Position numbers and translations under genes: made by a program. 64,000 bases of DNA, from positions 24,451,032-24,515,031 of the forward strand of contig NC_080071.1 in assembly GCF_949987535.1 (NCBI RefSeq). Reading direction: 5' to 3'. The notes under the pieces were generated by a model, which was not told the origin of the DNA, searched no databases, and saw only the letters and a list, made by a program, of their open reading frames with translations. Positions 1 to 10,711 of this stretch are shown here, piece by piece. The stretch comes from Balaenoptera acutorostrata (Eukaryota > Chordata > Mammalia > Artiodactyla > Balaenopteridae). Each line of letters begins with the position of its first letter. The stretch's first letter is position 1.

Positions 1-837
1 GAGTTCACTATAGCAACTATTATAATAAACTTTAATATGAAAGGTATTTTAAATGAATAAATTTCTACATACCTAAACAGTTTACACATGACTCTATAGA
101 AATTATTATCTATCAATAAAGTAAGTCTCAGAGTGAAACTCAGATTTTTTTCCAACCTTTTATCTGATTTCATACTGTTTAATCTTCAGAATATTTCTTT
201 TGGAATACTTCATGAATCGCTTCAAAACTATTAGTATAATGCTATATAGTTTACAAATAAAATTATTGCTGAGATATACCTAATGAGTGGCCATTGTTTT
301 TAAAAAGAAATGTGCAAGACAAACAACCCTTTTTCCTCCTGTAGACAGCTGATGCTTAAGACTGAGGTATCTACCTGGGGACCCTCGAAGTAGCCAGCTT
401 AAGAGGATACGCCTAGAGGCTGAAGTAGAGATACATAAAAATAAGAACAACCTGGGTCCATGACTACATAGCTGAGCTGTTGAGTTACCAACTCTGGATA
501 TGTTCTACCTCCAAACTTTCTGTTATATAAATTAACAAATCCTTTGTTGTATAGGCCCCTTGTAAGAAGATTTTGTTACTCTGGGCCCAAAACAAAAAGA
601 ATGGCACAGGAATTCAGAGAAATGAGTTGATGATAGACACAAGATCTCAGGGAGAGAAAGGGGCAGATAAAGAGAATAGAGTCATAGAGACTTTCAAATT
701 TTATGAGCTAGGCTATATTTCTTTTGATTAGCCATTAATTTCCTTATCTCTTTTAAAAATATATTTCTATTTTGTTTGAGTTAGGAAATGGATTTCACGT
801 TCTTGAATCCAACTGTGTCCTAAAAAGGAAAACATAT
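1..837. other. anonymous AT-rich sequence
   Basis: No gene or nameable repeat was seen. The stretch is AT-rich apart from a slightly GC-richer patch near 350-430. No open frame of useful length occurs. Confidence 0.6.
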
Positions 838-1015
838 ATTATCACATTCAATTAATCATGACGATAACTATGTAAGTAAAATATTAGTATTCCCTCCATT
901 TTAGAGATGAGAAAATTGAGGGTTGCAAAGGTCATAGTCAGTAACCCAAGGAAAATTTGAACTTGAACCCAGATTTTCTGACTAAAAAGCTATTCTTTTT
1001 CACCATACTATGTCC
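838..1015 (-). repeat. MIR SINE fragment, antisense
   Basis: On the + strand it reads as the reverse complement of MIR: a run like 'ccattttagagatgagaaaattgag', then a stretch matching 'ggtcatagtcagtaaccca' and an 'acttgaacccagattttctgac' segment, in the order expected. It is heavily diverged, as normal for this ancient mammalian SINE. Confidence 0.65.
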
Positions 1016-1360
1016 TTCCCATTGCATTCATTTCATTGCCTCATCATAGCCTTTTACTTCCAATTTCTCCCAGTAACATCAATTATATCACCTCTTTGGC
1101 TTCACAACAATGAAGTTCTTTTCTAGCCCATTATATATTTTGTGTCCCAATTCATTCAATATAGCATAGTTTTTCATCTTGGAGTATTTATTAAAGCTGC
1201 CTTCCTTTTCCTCACTGTTCATCAGCCACAGGTATTGTTAAAGTCAAGCAAGTACCAGAGCAGCCAGTTCAGATACAACTGGAAACACATCATTCTGTTT
1301 CAAACTTAAGATCCTCAAAGCCCATAGAACCAATAGTGGAGGCCAATTAGGAGTATGATT
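1016..1360. other. anonymous sequence before a SINE insertion
   Basis: I see no gene and no nameable repeat here. It ends at the first copy of the target-site duplication of the SINE that follows. Confidence 0.5.
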
Positions 1361-1377
1361 AAACTAAATATGATCTT

Positions 1378-1717
1378 TTTAAAATTTATTTATTTATTAA
1401 TTTAATTTATTTATTTTTAGCTGCATTGGGTCTTCGTTGCTGCACGCGGGCTTTCTCTAGCTGCGGCAAGCAGGGGCTTCTCTTCGTTGTGGTGTGCGGG
1501 CTTCTCATTGCGGTGGCTTCTCTTGCTGCGGAGCACCGGCTCTAGGCACACGGGCTTCAGTAGTTGTGGCTTGCAGGCTCTAGAGCGCAGGCTCAGTAGT
1601 TGTGGCTCACAGGCTTAGTTGCTCCACGGCATGTGGGATCTTCCCAGACCAGGGCTCAAACCCGTTTCCCCTGCATTGGCAGGCGGATTCTTAACCACTG
1701 CACCACCAGGGAAGCCC
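1378..1717 (-). mobile_element. CHR-type tRNA-derived SINE (two-module form)
   Basis: The head is at the right end ('ccaccagggaagccc') and the A/T-rich tail at the left, so the element is antisense. It is flanked by a perfect 17-bp target-site duplication, aaactaaatatgatctt, at 1361-1377 and 1718-1734, which fixes both ends. The antisense B-box (gggctcaaacc) is visible near 1650. The tRNA-unrelated body carries two copies of the 'agtagttgtggc' module. The open frames here (1600-1788, 1619-1948) come from the SINE and are not genes. Copying would have depended on L1 proteins acting in trans. Confidence 0.95.
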
Positions 1718-1784
1718 AAACTAAATATGATCTTAACTTTGACATCTCCACACATTTTGCCTCTTCCTACTTTCTCCTACTTCA

Positions 1785-1905
1785 ATAAATTCAATGCATT
1801 AACCATTTATTTAGTGTGTGCCAAAGTGAAAGGTACCATCCTTGTCTTTGAGAAGCTTATACAGTGGAGGAAAGAGACACATAGACAACTCAGAGAAGAA
1901 AAGCA
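1785..1905 (-). repeat. L2 fragment, antisense (weak)
   Basis: It shows the start of the reverse-complemented L2 3' end: 'caataaattcaatgcattaaccatttatttagtgtgtgcc', then 'ccttgtctttgagaagcttat' and 'gagacacatagacaac', matching the usual order of this family. Strongly diverged. Confidence 0.4.
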
Positions 1906-2369
1906 AAGAGCACCACTTTCCACTATTTCCATAAACAGGAACAATTGATCCCTACACATGGCTAGCCTAATCACTCTCCTTGAAGCTTTGAACTATCTTT
2001 TTCCAAGTGACTGTTATCAAGTTTCACCTCAAATTGGATCAGTTCACCTCAATCATTATAGTGAGCTTTTATATACATTTATATACAACTGTACCTGGTT
2101 AATTTTCCTCCCATGTCAGAATTTTTCCTAGAGCAAAACACGACTATGTTTTCTTAAATTAAATGATAATTTGTAACTGTCAAATGGTAGAAACTGTCTG
2201 TCCTCCAATATCAAAGTCAAAGGAAGAGAGTCCTTGAAAGAAGATAAATAACAGGTCTTGTTAAAATTAAGAATGTATCTCAAATCAATATTTTCCATGT
2301 CTTAAACTGGGAATTTCTGAGATTATAATACTCACAAATTTGACTAAAACCCATCAACATGTCTCCCTG

Positions 2370-2480
2370 GAATTTCATTAATTTATTCAATATACATTTA
2401 TTAAATAGGCATTGTGGATATAAAGACAAATGAGTATTAGGCTTCTAGGAATTTATGAACTTGCAGAACAAATAACTCCT
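2370..2480 (-). repeat. L2 fragment, antisense (weak)
   Basis: The order 'ttattcaatatacatttattaaataggcattgtggatataaagacaaatgag' followed by a 'ggaatttatgaacttgcag' segment resembles the reversed L2 3' end. The match is loose. Confidence 0.35.
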
Positions 2481-3599
2481 TTCATGTCAAGTGAAGATTT
2501 CTAAATAAACTCTTTGGTGGACACCTTAGCTACTATTTTCTCTGGGTCTCATTATTAGTAACTGACAAGGGCAAGTTTAATTTGACATACAGTTTTCAAT
2601 GGTCAAAAAAGTACATATAATAAAGAAGATTACAGACTATACTTCAGTTGATATCAAACTAAAAGCCCTTTGAATATTGCAGTCACAAAAAAAGTATCAC
2701 TCTAATAATTCCATTATGTCTTTATAAGGAGCAACAATGTTTTTAAGAACTTGTACCTTGTCAACTTGAACTGAAGGTGTTGGCAATGACAATGGAAAGA
2801 AAAAGGAGTAAGAATTGTGTTAATTTATGACTCACAAGTAAAAGGAAACAGAAAGCATACTGAGGAACAAAAATAAATAGAAACTTCTTAAAGCAAAAAC
2901 AAAATAAAGGTAGAAGTCAATCTTTTTATACCTATGAAATAACACTTCATTTTGTAGCTAGAATCAAACTTTAGTTTACCAAAATCAGTGTCATCACAAA
3001 ACAATACTTAAACCAGTTCTGAAGAGTATCTGTATTTTATAAATGTTTAAAATCCGATTATCATCCATTATGTTTTTAATAATAATTAAATGATGTGATA
3101 AGCAGTGGACTGTCTTTTTTTAAAAAAAAATACAAATGCAAAAAATGTTTATCACTGCTTTCACAAACGCTAATAATTTATTTTCAAAACAAACTGAAAT
3201 ATTTCTAAGCATTTTTTTCTGTTTATAAATCATTTTCATTAAAGAAATAATTTGAGGTACTATTTTGATTGAACTTCATAATTCCTATGTCATGGTTTTA
3301 GTGATTTCATTTTTTGAGAGTAAATTCAGGGAATTTATCATGAAACACAAATCTAAGAAAAAAATAATATGTACAGCCTTTCAGTTAAAGAAGAGAAACT
3401 CCTAACCCTTCTTTTAATTTCCTCATTTTAAATCATTATTTAAAATATTTTCTTATTTCATATTCATTTTGCACTTTAAGCTTAAACTTGTATAAATTTT
3501 TGTTCTCTTTTTATTCTCTTATATTGCACTAATTTTATGACTTGCCTTTAAAATCATCAGCAAAACAAGGATCAGAAGTGGAGAGATCTCTTGTCCTCA

Positions 3600-4085
3600 A
3601 CAGGGAATGGGCAGAGGGAAAGAGTTGGATGAAAACACTTATCTCTATGCTGCTGTGAGATAATAGAACATATATATTGGTCTCTGTCCCCGGACCCTGA
3701 CACAGGGCTCCTAAATCCTTATAAATTCCTAAATAAGAGTACTAGGAGCATCTTTTGTTCTAATGAGGCACTACTGGGTAGGCTCCTGGATAACTTCTGG
3801 ATGGGGCTGGTCCCCAGAAAGACCAAGCCATGATTAAATGTTTGGAATTTTCAGCCCAACTTCTCATTCTCCAGAGATAGGGGAGGGGCTAGAAACAGAG
3901 TTAATAACTGATCACACTTACATGAGGAAGACTGCATAAAATCCCAATTGTAAGGGGTTCAAAGAGCTTCCAGTTTGGTGAACACTTCCTGTGGTAAGTG
4001 CTAGGAAAACAGCTGATACCTTCTTAATTAACCTGCTCATATAGCCTCTGGAGGTGGGGCTTAACTTAGATATCACATGAGCACT
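3600..4085 (+). repeat. possible ancient LTR remnant
   Basis: A moderately GC-rich stretch containing blocks I associate with an old mammalian LTR: an 'agcatcttttgttctaatgag' block, a 'ctccagagataggggaggggc' block and, near 3955-3990, 'ttcaaagagcttccagtttgg' followed by 'tgaacacttcc'. No coding region of a provirus is attached, so at most this is a solitary decayed LTR. The family name is uncertain, and another type of old repeat is possible. Confidence 0.35.
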
Positions 4086-4283
4086 CTCAAGTATGCTCAA
4101 CCTCATACCTAGGAAGGCCAATCCATTGGCTAGTACAAATGATCTGTGCCAAACCTGTTCCTCTTTGGGAAGTGTAGTTACAGTAGTGAAATACTGAGCC
4201 AATTATTCTTGGGTGATGAGATAAAAGGATATATTGATTTAAAGACTGCGTGTTGAACCAACTACAAGTGGAAAATACTGGGG

Positions 4284-4440
4284 TGGGGGGGAGAGAGAGA
4301 GGAGGTGGAGGAAAGAGGGAGGGAGAGAGAGAGAGAGAGAAAAGGCAGAGGTGAGAAAAAGGAGAGAAAGGGGATGAGAGAAAAGAAAGAGAAGGGGAGA
4401 GAGGGGTTTCAGAGGGTGGTTTGGGAGAGAGAAGAGAAAG
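4284..4440 (+). repeat. GA-rich purine tract
   Basis: About 150 bases almost free of pyrimidines on the + strand: a G-run, then (GA)n and GGGAGA/AAAGGA variants. The minus-strand frame at 4087-4575 with long S/P/L-rich runs is a by-product of this tract. Such polypurine mirror-like tracts can form triplex DNA. Confidence 0.9.
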
Positions 4441-4482
4441 GATAATAAAGGACAGAAGATGGAAACCATGTAGCCTCTGAAA

Positions 4483-5029
4483 GAGAGAGAGTAGCTCAGT
4501 GTAGGACTTAGCAATTCCTGATTTCCTTTTCCATGGGGTATGACTGTACTTTGTAATCTTGGATGACAGTGGCATTTACTCTCATATCCTTATAGTATCT
4601 GCTACTATTCCACTCTCATTTTTACTTGAGATGTCAAAGTGTGGTTTTGTTTCTCATTCCTCAGAGAGTTTTAACTAAGGCCATACACAGCAGATGAATA
4701 TGAAGTAACTTCCTGGCTTGGGTAGAGTATAGGCATGGGGCCAGCTCTTCGACAAGAAGTTTCCTATATTAATCCTCCAGTAACTATTTTCTCTCTCTCT
4801 ATCCCTGTTCTCAATCCTCTGTTGTTGGAGTTGGTACTTGGAGCCCAGTGTCCACTCACCATTTCAGGATCCATACATAGAGGCTGAGTGATTTATCTTA
4901 CAATGGGGTCCTGCAATCTTTATTATCATTCTGCTGTTCACTAAACAAGTATCACCAATACAGTATGCTCTTTTATTGGCATTAAAAATAGGAGAGTAAA
5001 TATTGAAGTTGAGGAGACTAGTACGTGTT
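4483..5029. other. anonymous sequence
   Basis: No gene or recognisable repeat. It includes a short CT run near 4790-4802. Confidence 0.5.
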
Positions 5030-5242
5030 GGGCATGTCTTATATAAGTTAAGCACTATACTAAGTACTTTATATATACTAACTATATTACCTCATTTTAC
5101 TTTCCAGCAACCTTGTGAGCTTTGTCCCATCCTCATAAAGAAGAAAACTGACAGTCTCAGTAAAATGAAGCAACTTACCAATGGCCCTAAGGACAGTTGC
5201 AGAGCCAAGATTTTAACCAAAGTTAAAATACATGGCTCTGAG
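5030..5242 (-). repeat. MIR SINE, antisense
   Basis: Reads in order as reversed MIR: 'aagcactatactaagtactttatatata', 'acctcattttac', 'agcaaccttgtgagc', then 'aagaagaaaactgacagtctcag' and 'gcagagccaagattttaacc'. Nearly full length. The 80-residue frame over it (5003-5245) is not a gene. Confidence 0.75.
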
Positions 5243-6949
5243 TAAATTCACAACAGCATGCCATAGAGAAGACCTACCAGGTACTTTATTTGGTCCCTTG
5301 TGTGAAACAAGGTAAACTCGTGACATAAATTGAATTAACACTGATGCATTATCGCACTGAATATAATACTAAGTTGAAACAGATTTTAAAACACAGGTAT
5401 CATATTTCTAAGACTAGTTATTGTTATTTGTTAAAATTTTTTAAAATGACTGTAACTTTGGCCTATGTAATGATAAAGAATCATTAAATACAAACCCAAT
5501 GTGTACACTAAGAAAGATTTGAAATTAACAGAGTTCAGCAGTAAGCGTAAACTCACTGCCAATTGCTTAAAAAGATGAACCAAAATGTACTAAAGACAGC
5601 AATGTACATATAAAGCAAGACGATGAATGCTCAGTGAGCCATCAGAGTACCACCCATCAAGGTGAAATCACACAAAAAGTGAAATCATGATTGCATGAGG
5701 GATAAAAGATTAGCAATAAAATAAATGCCAATGTCAGTGGTGTGATAAAACATCAGAATCAGGACAACTGAAAATACTTGATGCATAAGAGGATACATGT
5801 CAGAGGAGACAGATAAAGGAAGGTTAAAAAAATAAGATTTTTGAGGGAAACTTGATATCAAAATGGTTTGAGATAAACACTGCGATCGTTGCTTCAGAAT
5901 AACCTGGGGGCACTTGGCTTTCTACTCCTGTGCTCACATATGTCTAAAGGTAAGAAAGAGTTCTAAGAATAAACTGATATTCTGGGTAAGCACTTACTCC
6001 CTTACTCTTAATGTTTCCATGCAGAGAAACTTTTGTTAGACTAACACTCTTGGCCTTTCACCTCTCTCTTAAATGGAAATGCTTAAGGTTCAATTTAACA
6101 AGAAGTGTTATAAGGTCTATTTACTTGCATCTAAGCCAAAGCTAGTTTTCACCAGTAATAAAATTGACCCAGCTGTTTGACCACTGCAACTAATTCTCAA
6201 TTTGTTTCTAAATCAGATAGGAAAGGTATTCCTTTTTACTTCTTAAAAGTTTAATAGCTAAGACTGATTATATGGGGGAGGGGTGTGTGTGTATAATACC
6301 TCACAAGCCTTTAAACTGTACATATGACCATTTATGTATGTATAAGACCTCTTTATTGACATTTACATTAAAAAGGAGTTGTTTTGCTATACTTAATTTT
6401 GATTTCACTACTTGATTCATGGGTAATATGTAATAAACATAGAATGATCAGTAAGGATTAGAACGGTAAAGAGAAGAAAAAAATTCATCTGGAGGAATTC
6501 TTGGGTGACTAGGCAGGTAGCTATGCCAGTCTAATTATGCCCCGGGATAGCTGTAGAAAGAAAAATGGTGAGGTTGAAGCATTTATTAAAAATAAAAATA
6601 AATATGAAATTGGATCAGGAGAGAATAATCTGATCACATTCTATAATTCCATTAAAATTATACCAATTACAACAAATAATTCTGTAATGCTAATGAATCA
6701 TTTTAATTTATTCTTCAATGCCAAAGAAATTGATATTATGCTAGAAAGTTTCCTACTTGGGCATGTACATGACAAATTATCTAGCTGTCTATTAAGAAAG
6801 AAAGTATAAAAAGAGATGATTGAATAAGAAGAAGAAAGGCCAAAGTCAAGCTAGAGGTTCACTTTTGACACAAATGAAAATGAAATCTCCTTTACTGTAA
6901 TGTAATACTTGTAACGATGGCCTAATTTGAATAGCATTTTGAAATATAA
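5243..6949. other. anonymous AT-rich sequence
   Basis: About 1.7 kb with no gene and no repeat I can name. A 90-residue frame at 6537-6809 has no recognisable domain and a composition typical of AT-rich noncoding DNA. Confidence 0.5.
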
Positions 6950-7190
6950 CAACTTGCTTATTATCGCTACAATTACCTAATATGTCCCAAGCACAATGCT
7001 AATAAGTACATGGCATCTCATTTTGACCTCCCCAAAACCCTCCAGAGCAGGCATCATTATCCTCATGTTACAGATAAGGAAACAGCCTGAAAAGGTTATT
7101 TTCCCCATGTCACATGTGTACATGTGGAAAAGCTGGGACTCAAATGCAGGTCTCAGACCTGAAGTCTATGTATGCTCTTCCCACTCTGCC
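6950..7190 (-). repeat. MIR SINE, antisense
   Basis: Reversed MIR order is clear: 'aatatgtcccaagcacaatgctaa', 'catcattatcctcatgttac', 'agataaggaaacagcctga', 'gggactcaaatgcaggtctc' and the terminal 'tatgctcttcccactctgcc'. Confidence 0.75.
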
Positions 7191-7194
7191 ACAT

Positions 7195-7440
7195 TTAATG
7201 CATTACACGTTTCTAAAATAAATTTCTCCACCTTCCTCTATACCGTTTCCTTTCTTGACTTTCTTATTTCTGCACTCATTCACCCAGGTCCTTTGGATCA
7301 GCCTTTGATGTTCCCCCTCAACTCCTGCATTCCATCAGTTCCCAAGTTCACTCCTATCCTCTCCTGCTTAGTCCCACCTTGGCAAGGTTCCCATCACTTC
7401 TTTCCTGCAATAGTGGCATAATTCCCTACAAATTCATCCT
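7195..7440 (+). repeat. L2 LINE fragment
   Basis: Pyrimidine-rich sequence matching the end of the L2 coding region in order: 'cacccaggtcctttggatcag', 'ttcccaagttcactcctatcc', 'ttggcaaggttcccatcac' and 'ttcctgcaatagtggc'. The 141-residue frame at 6996-7421 spans this and the preceding MIR and is not a gene. Confidence 0.5.
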
Positions 7441-7464
7441 GCATGGACAACCATATTAACTTGC

Positions 7465-7477
7465 CTATATATATGTG

Positions 7478-7553
<76 letters not shown>

Positions 7554-7570
7554 CACACATATATATATAA
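7465..7570. repeat. compound (TA)n(CA)n(TA)n microsatellite
   Basis: A TA/TG run, about 20 units of CA, then another TATA/CACA run. Alternating purine-pyrimidine along its whole length, so a candidate for Z-DNA or cruciform formation and probably length-polymorphic. Confidence 0.95.
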
Positions 7571-7645
7571 TTTACCATTTTATATGTTCCACATAATCCT
7601 TTTCATTTGCTAACAACTTTCAACAACTCTATTTTTTCCCTGTAA

Positions 7646-7872
7646 GATAGGAGTAGGCAAAGTTTTTTCTGGAAAGGACCCGATAGAAACTATTTTAGGC
7701 TGTGTGGGCTACACGCGCTCTCCATCAATATGGTGCAAAAGTCGCCGTAGATAATATGTAAATGTGAGCCACAGACTCACATAAGGGAATGCGTCATATT
7801 CCAATAAAACTCTACTTAAAGAAAACAGAGGGCAGGCTGGATTTGGCCCACAGACTATAGTTTATCAATGTC
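7646..7872 (+). mobile_element. ancient nonautonomous DNA transposon (hAT-like MITE)
   Basis: Starts with 'ggagtaggcaaagttttttctg', continues with 'ttttaggctgtgtgggctaca', 'gtagataatatgtaaatg' and 'attccaataaaactctactt', and closes with 'ggatttggcccacag' and 'agtttatcaatgtctgg'. The two ends are roughly inverted copies of one another. This is the layout of a well-known high-copy mammalian MITE. I recognise the pattern but not its name with certainty. Confidence 0.6.
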
Positions 7873-7984
7873 TGGTATAGGATAAAATAAAACTAAGAAC
7901 TTCTACTTGTTCTTCAACACCCTTTGTAAATGAATAAATAAAGTACAAATATTATACTGAAACTGAATTCAGCAAGTCAGGTAA

Positions 7985-8640
7985 CTCATTGCCCCTACTC
8001 CCTAGCTTTTCTTTCAGGGTCAAGTTTCAAGAAAGAATTGTGTACACAAAGCATGCATTTTCTCTCTACCCGAATCCCCACTCCTCCACAACAGCCACGG
8101 AGAAGACCTTGGCTTCAACACAACATTCTTCAATCTTGCTTCCTTCGCTGCCACTCGTGTTGGAGACACTGAGAGTTTCATAGTGAGGCAGAACTGGGTT
8201 CTTATACCAGCTTATTTGCTATTTGACCTTGGGTAATATATTTAACATCTCTGCTTCTAGGTCTTTTCATCTGTAAAATGAGTATAGTAATATTATTGCT
8301 ATTGTGAAGATTAAACAGTTACATAAACTGTAAAATAACATAGCTACAAATACATTGCGGGTGATAATAAATGTTAGCTCATCCTCTTCTCTCTTCTTCC
8401 TAAAGCCACCCATCAATAAATCTAACTGATAGCCTATGGGCTTTTTCAGACTTGGTTTATCTGATTCGAGAATTTTGACCACTCTTTCTTTGGACTCTTT
8501 CCTTCCTCCTCTTAGACAGCAAAACCGAACTCCTTTCCCTTCTATAACTCTGACTACTCCTTCTCAGTCCTTTTGACCAGCTCTCTTTTCTGCTCGCCCC
8601 TATATATCCTTCTGCCCAAAGCAGGTTTTCTCTTGATTTT
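7985..8640 (+). repeat. L2 LINE fragment, interrupted by a MIR
   Basis: Two pyrimidine-rich blocks (7985-8165 and 8480-8640) read as successive parts of the L2 coding region: 'caagaaagaattgtgtacac' and 'cccactcctccacaacagcc' before the MIR; 'tctgactactccttctcag', 'ttctgctcgcccc' after it. The intervening MIR occupies 8178-8380. No intact reading frame survives. Confidence 0.45.
8178..8380 (+). repeat. MIR SINE
   Basis: Sense-strand MIR: 'tttgctatttgaccttgggtaa', 'atctctgcttctaggtcttttcatctgtaaaatgag' split over its core, 'tattgctattgtgaagattaaa' and the end 'ataataaatgttagctc'. Minus-strand frame 8267-8482 is an artefact of it. Confidence 0.75.
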
Positions 8641-8689
8641 TCTCAGGTCCGGCTTCTTGTTGCCGCATAGACCTTAGCCATCATCTCCC

Positions 8690-8925
8690 AGAGATCACCT
8701 AATCCAAGTGATCCCTAAATTACTCTCTCTCACATCAACCTGTTTCAACCCTCTGCATAACCCCTGTCAGTAACTGATATTTTCTTCTGGTTCTTATGTG
8801 TTTCTTTGTTTATTATCTCCCTCCACCAGGATACAAACTTCAAGCATCCATTCACCACTATTTCTCTAGCACCTGGAACAGTACCTGGCACACAGCAGGT
8901 GCTCAATAAGCATTTATATAATTAA
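8690..8925 (+). repeat. L2 3' end
   Basis: Contains the diagnostic L2 terminal block: 'tctctcacatcaacctgtttc', 'ttgtttattatctccctccacc', 'agcacctggaacagtacctgg', 'cacacagcaggtgctcaataa'. Ends in the expected position near 8925. Confidence 0.75.
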
Positions 8926-9119
8926 ATTGTATCGGCATCTTGATAGTCGCTTGGGTTCTTCCCTTAGCCCACATCTTCTCTTATTATACAAGATGTCCCT
9001 GAGCAAAATTATCTACTCCCAGAACGCTGACAACAAAAACTATGCTAAGTGTGAGCTGCCAGTCTTTTCCCCCTCCAGAAGCCTAACTTCTTTCCTGCCT
9101 CCCTTCTTTTCTCCCTAGA

Positions 9120-9290
9120 CTTTAACTGGTGACATAGTTATTTTTCTAAGCCTTAAATCTGAACTCCTAACATCTTAGATTAAACCCCTTCAGTGGTTCC
9201 TCACTGCTTATAGAACAGAGTTTAGACTCCTTAGTTTATCAGACTAAGTTCTGTCCCTTGTCTAACTTTCCAGTGTTATTTCTTACCACA
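9120..9290 (+). repeat. L2 LINE fragment
   Basis: Matches an internal L2 segment in order: 'taaaccccttcagtggttcc', 'tcactgcttatagaacagag', 'tttagactccttagtttatc'. No open frame remains. Confidence 0.6.
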
Positions 9291-9439
9291 TCTTCAGATA
9301 AAAATAATAACAGTTTGATAAACTTTCATTGAGTTCCTACGGTGAACACAAAGACAGGAAAGACAGAGACCCTCCCTTCCCACAAAAGGAGGCTTTGTAG
9401 AAAAAAATATCTAAAGGCCCATAAACCAAAGGAGAAGAA

Positions 9440-9795
9440 AACTGCTCTTTATTGGGAGCCAATTTGTTCCTAGAACTGATCTCAGTACTCTGTATTTTTT
9501 CATTCAATCTTTATTGCAATGAGATTGTTATTATTATGTTTTTTATCTGATGGAGAAGCTGATATGTAAGTTCCTTAAGGACAAGGATTTTTTATCTGTT
9601 TTATTCACTCACTCCCATTTGCCCATCACCTTAAACTGTAGTGGGCACATGGGAGATCCTTCATAAATATTTTTTGAATAAATGGAGAATTAGAGAAGCT
9701 AATTACTTTGTCAGCATTACAAGATTAACAAACAACATGTTGGGATATCAGTCAGGTCTAACTCCCAATCCTTTACTTTTTCATAATCATACACC
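9440..9795 (-). repeat. MIR SINE, antisense, split by an L2 tail
   Basis: The first half (9440-9563) reads as the reversed MIR middle and the second half (9693-9795) continues with 'agctaattactttgtcagcattacaagatt' and 'caggtctaactcccaatcc'. The interruption is the L2 fragment at 9564-9692, with gagaagctgat (9553-9563) and gagaagctaat (9693-9703) at the junctions. Confidence 0.55.
9564..9692 (+). mobile_element. 5'-truncated L2 tail inserted in a MIR
   Basis: Only the L2 terminal block is present: 'gtaagttccttaaggacaagg', 'ttttatctgttttattcac', 'gtgggcacatgggagatcc', 'ttgaataaatgga'. The 11-bp near-identical flanks (one mismatch) look like a target-site duplication. Confidence 0.6.
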
Positions 9796-9797
9796 AT

Positions 9798-9895
9798 GAG
9801 CATTGGGACTGTGTACATTTTTTCGTCATCTTTTTTTCAGTGTATGCACAGAGCTTGGCACAGAGTAGGTAACCAGGAATATTCTTCAATAAATA
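9798..9895 (+). repeat. L2 3'-end fragment
   Basis: Shows 'attgggactgtgtacat', 'gcacagagcttggcacagagtagg' and 'ttcaataaataat', the final part of L2, diverged. Confidence 0.5.
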
Positions 9896-10690
9896 ATTTC
9901 ACAAGATTCCTTTCTACATAAAACAGATATCAAAAATATATTTTAGGACATGGTCTTTTAAAATTATTAAATCACGTAAATGGAGTTGATAGAAAATAAA
10001 TGAATACAATTCATATTTATTTACTTCATGTAAAACTGATATTTTAGATATTCATATTTCAAACTAATATATTTGCTATCAGACATCACTGCCTAAAATG
10101 GTATTCTGAAATAGGCATGACCCATGTGTCTACTATACAAAATGTATCCACTGGGTTATGTGCATTTACTACTCAGTCAATTATTGATCGAATGAGTCTG
10201 ACACCTTTTTGGAGAGAAACCCAATATTTTTTTCTTTTTCTGAAGGGTTCAACTTCCTAGGTTATTCAACTCAAATATTAGGGCAACTCAAAACCTCTGT
10301 TGCCATCTTCTTTACTTATATCAACTGCTTTAATATATAAAACAGTTCACTTTGTTTGATTTTTCTGACAAAATTTATGGAGAAAAATATTTTTCAAAGC
10401 CATAATATGAATTCTTACATTAAGGAAAATGATAGCTTTTAAGCAAACCTTAAACAACAGTTTTATACATACACACATAATATGATTTTTTTCATAAGAA
10501 GCACTATCAGTATAAGAACTGAGTTGTTACATATGTGTTTCTTCTGAATAATTGTTACATATGTATTTCTTCTGAAACATATGTGTTTCTTCTCATACAC
10601 TGCTTTCCACTTCCTAATCTGAAAGCCATTTCATTTTTACCCTCCCTCTAACCTGTAGTAAGTAACCCATAGCATCCAAACTGTCTTGGG
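9896..10690. other. anonymous AT-rich sequence
   Basis: No gene or nameable interspersed repeat. A small local direct repeat at 10524-10593 is listed separately. Confidence 0.5.
10524..10593 (+). repeat. short tandem direct repeat, three imperfect units
   Basis: 'ttgttacatatgtgtttc' plus 'ttctgaa' occurs at 10524-10548, again with one change at 10552-10576, and a shorter third unit 'acatatgtgtttcttct' at 10577-10593. Confidence 0.85.
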
Positions 10691-10698
10691 TTGATGAT

Positions 10699-10711
10699 GC
10701 CACCTGGTGGC
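10699..10711 (-). promoter_or_regulatory. candidate CTCF core motif
   Basis: On the minus strand the core reads CCACCAGGTGGC, which fits the CTCF core pattern CCASYAGRKGGC at every position and is preceded by 'ctg' and followed by 'atca'. It is not inside a repeat that I recognise. The + strand reading fits with one mismatch, so the orientation is most likely minus. Motif match only; occupancy is unknown. Confidence 0.4.

Larger units (their letters stand above)
1735..3589. other. anonymous AT-rich sequence with two small L2 traces
   Basis: Apart from the two weak L2 fragments listed separately, nothing is recognisable. An imperfect inverted pair (gtgataagcagtg near 3096 and tatcactgctttcac near 3150) surrounds an A/T tract, but it is too weak to name as a transposon. 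Confidence 0.5.

Noticed and set aside
1600..1948. Two overlapping + frames
   Set aside because: They start inside the antisense CHR SINE; the same peptide pattern recurs in other SINE copies.
4087..4575. 162-residue minus-strand frame, the second longest in the window
   Set aside because: Most of it is S/P/L-rich translation of the GA purine tract; no domain, and low-complexity DNA stays open by chance.
6996..7421. 141-residue + frame
   Set aside because: Composed of an antisense MIR followed by an L2 piece; no independent coding evidence.
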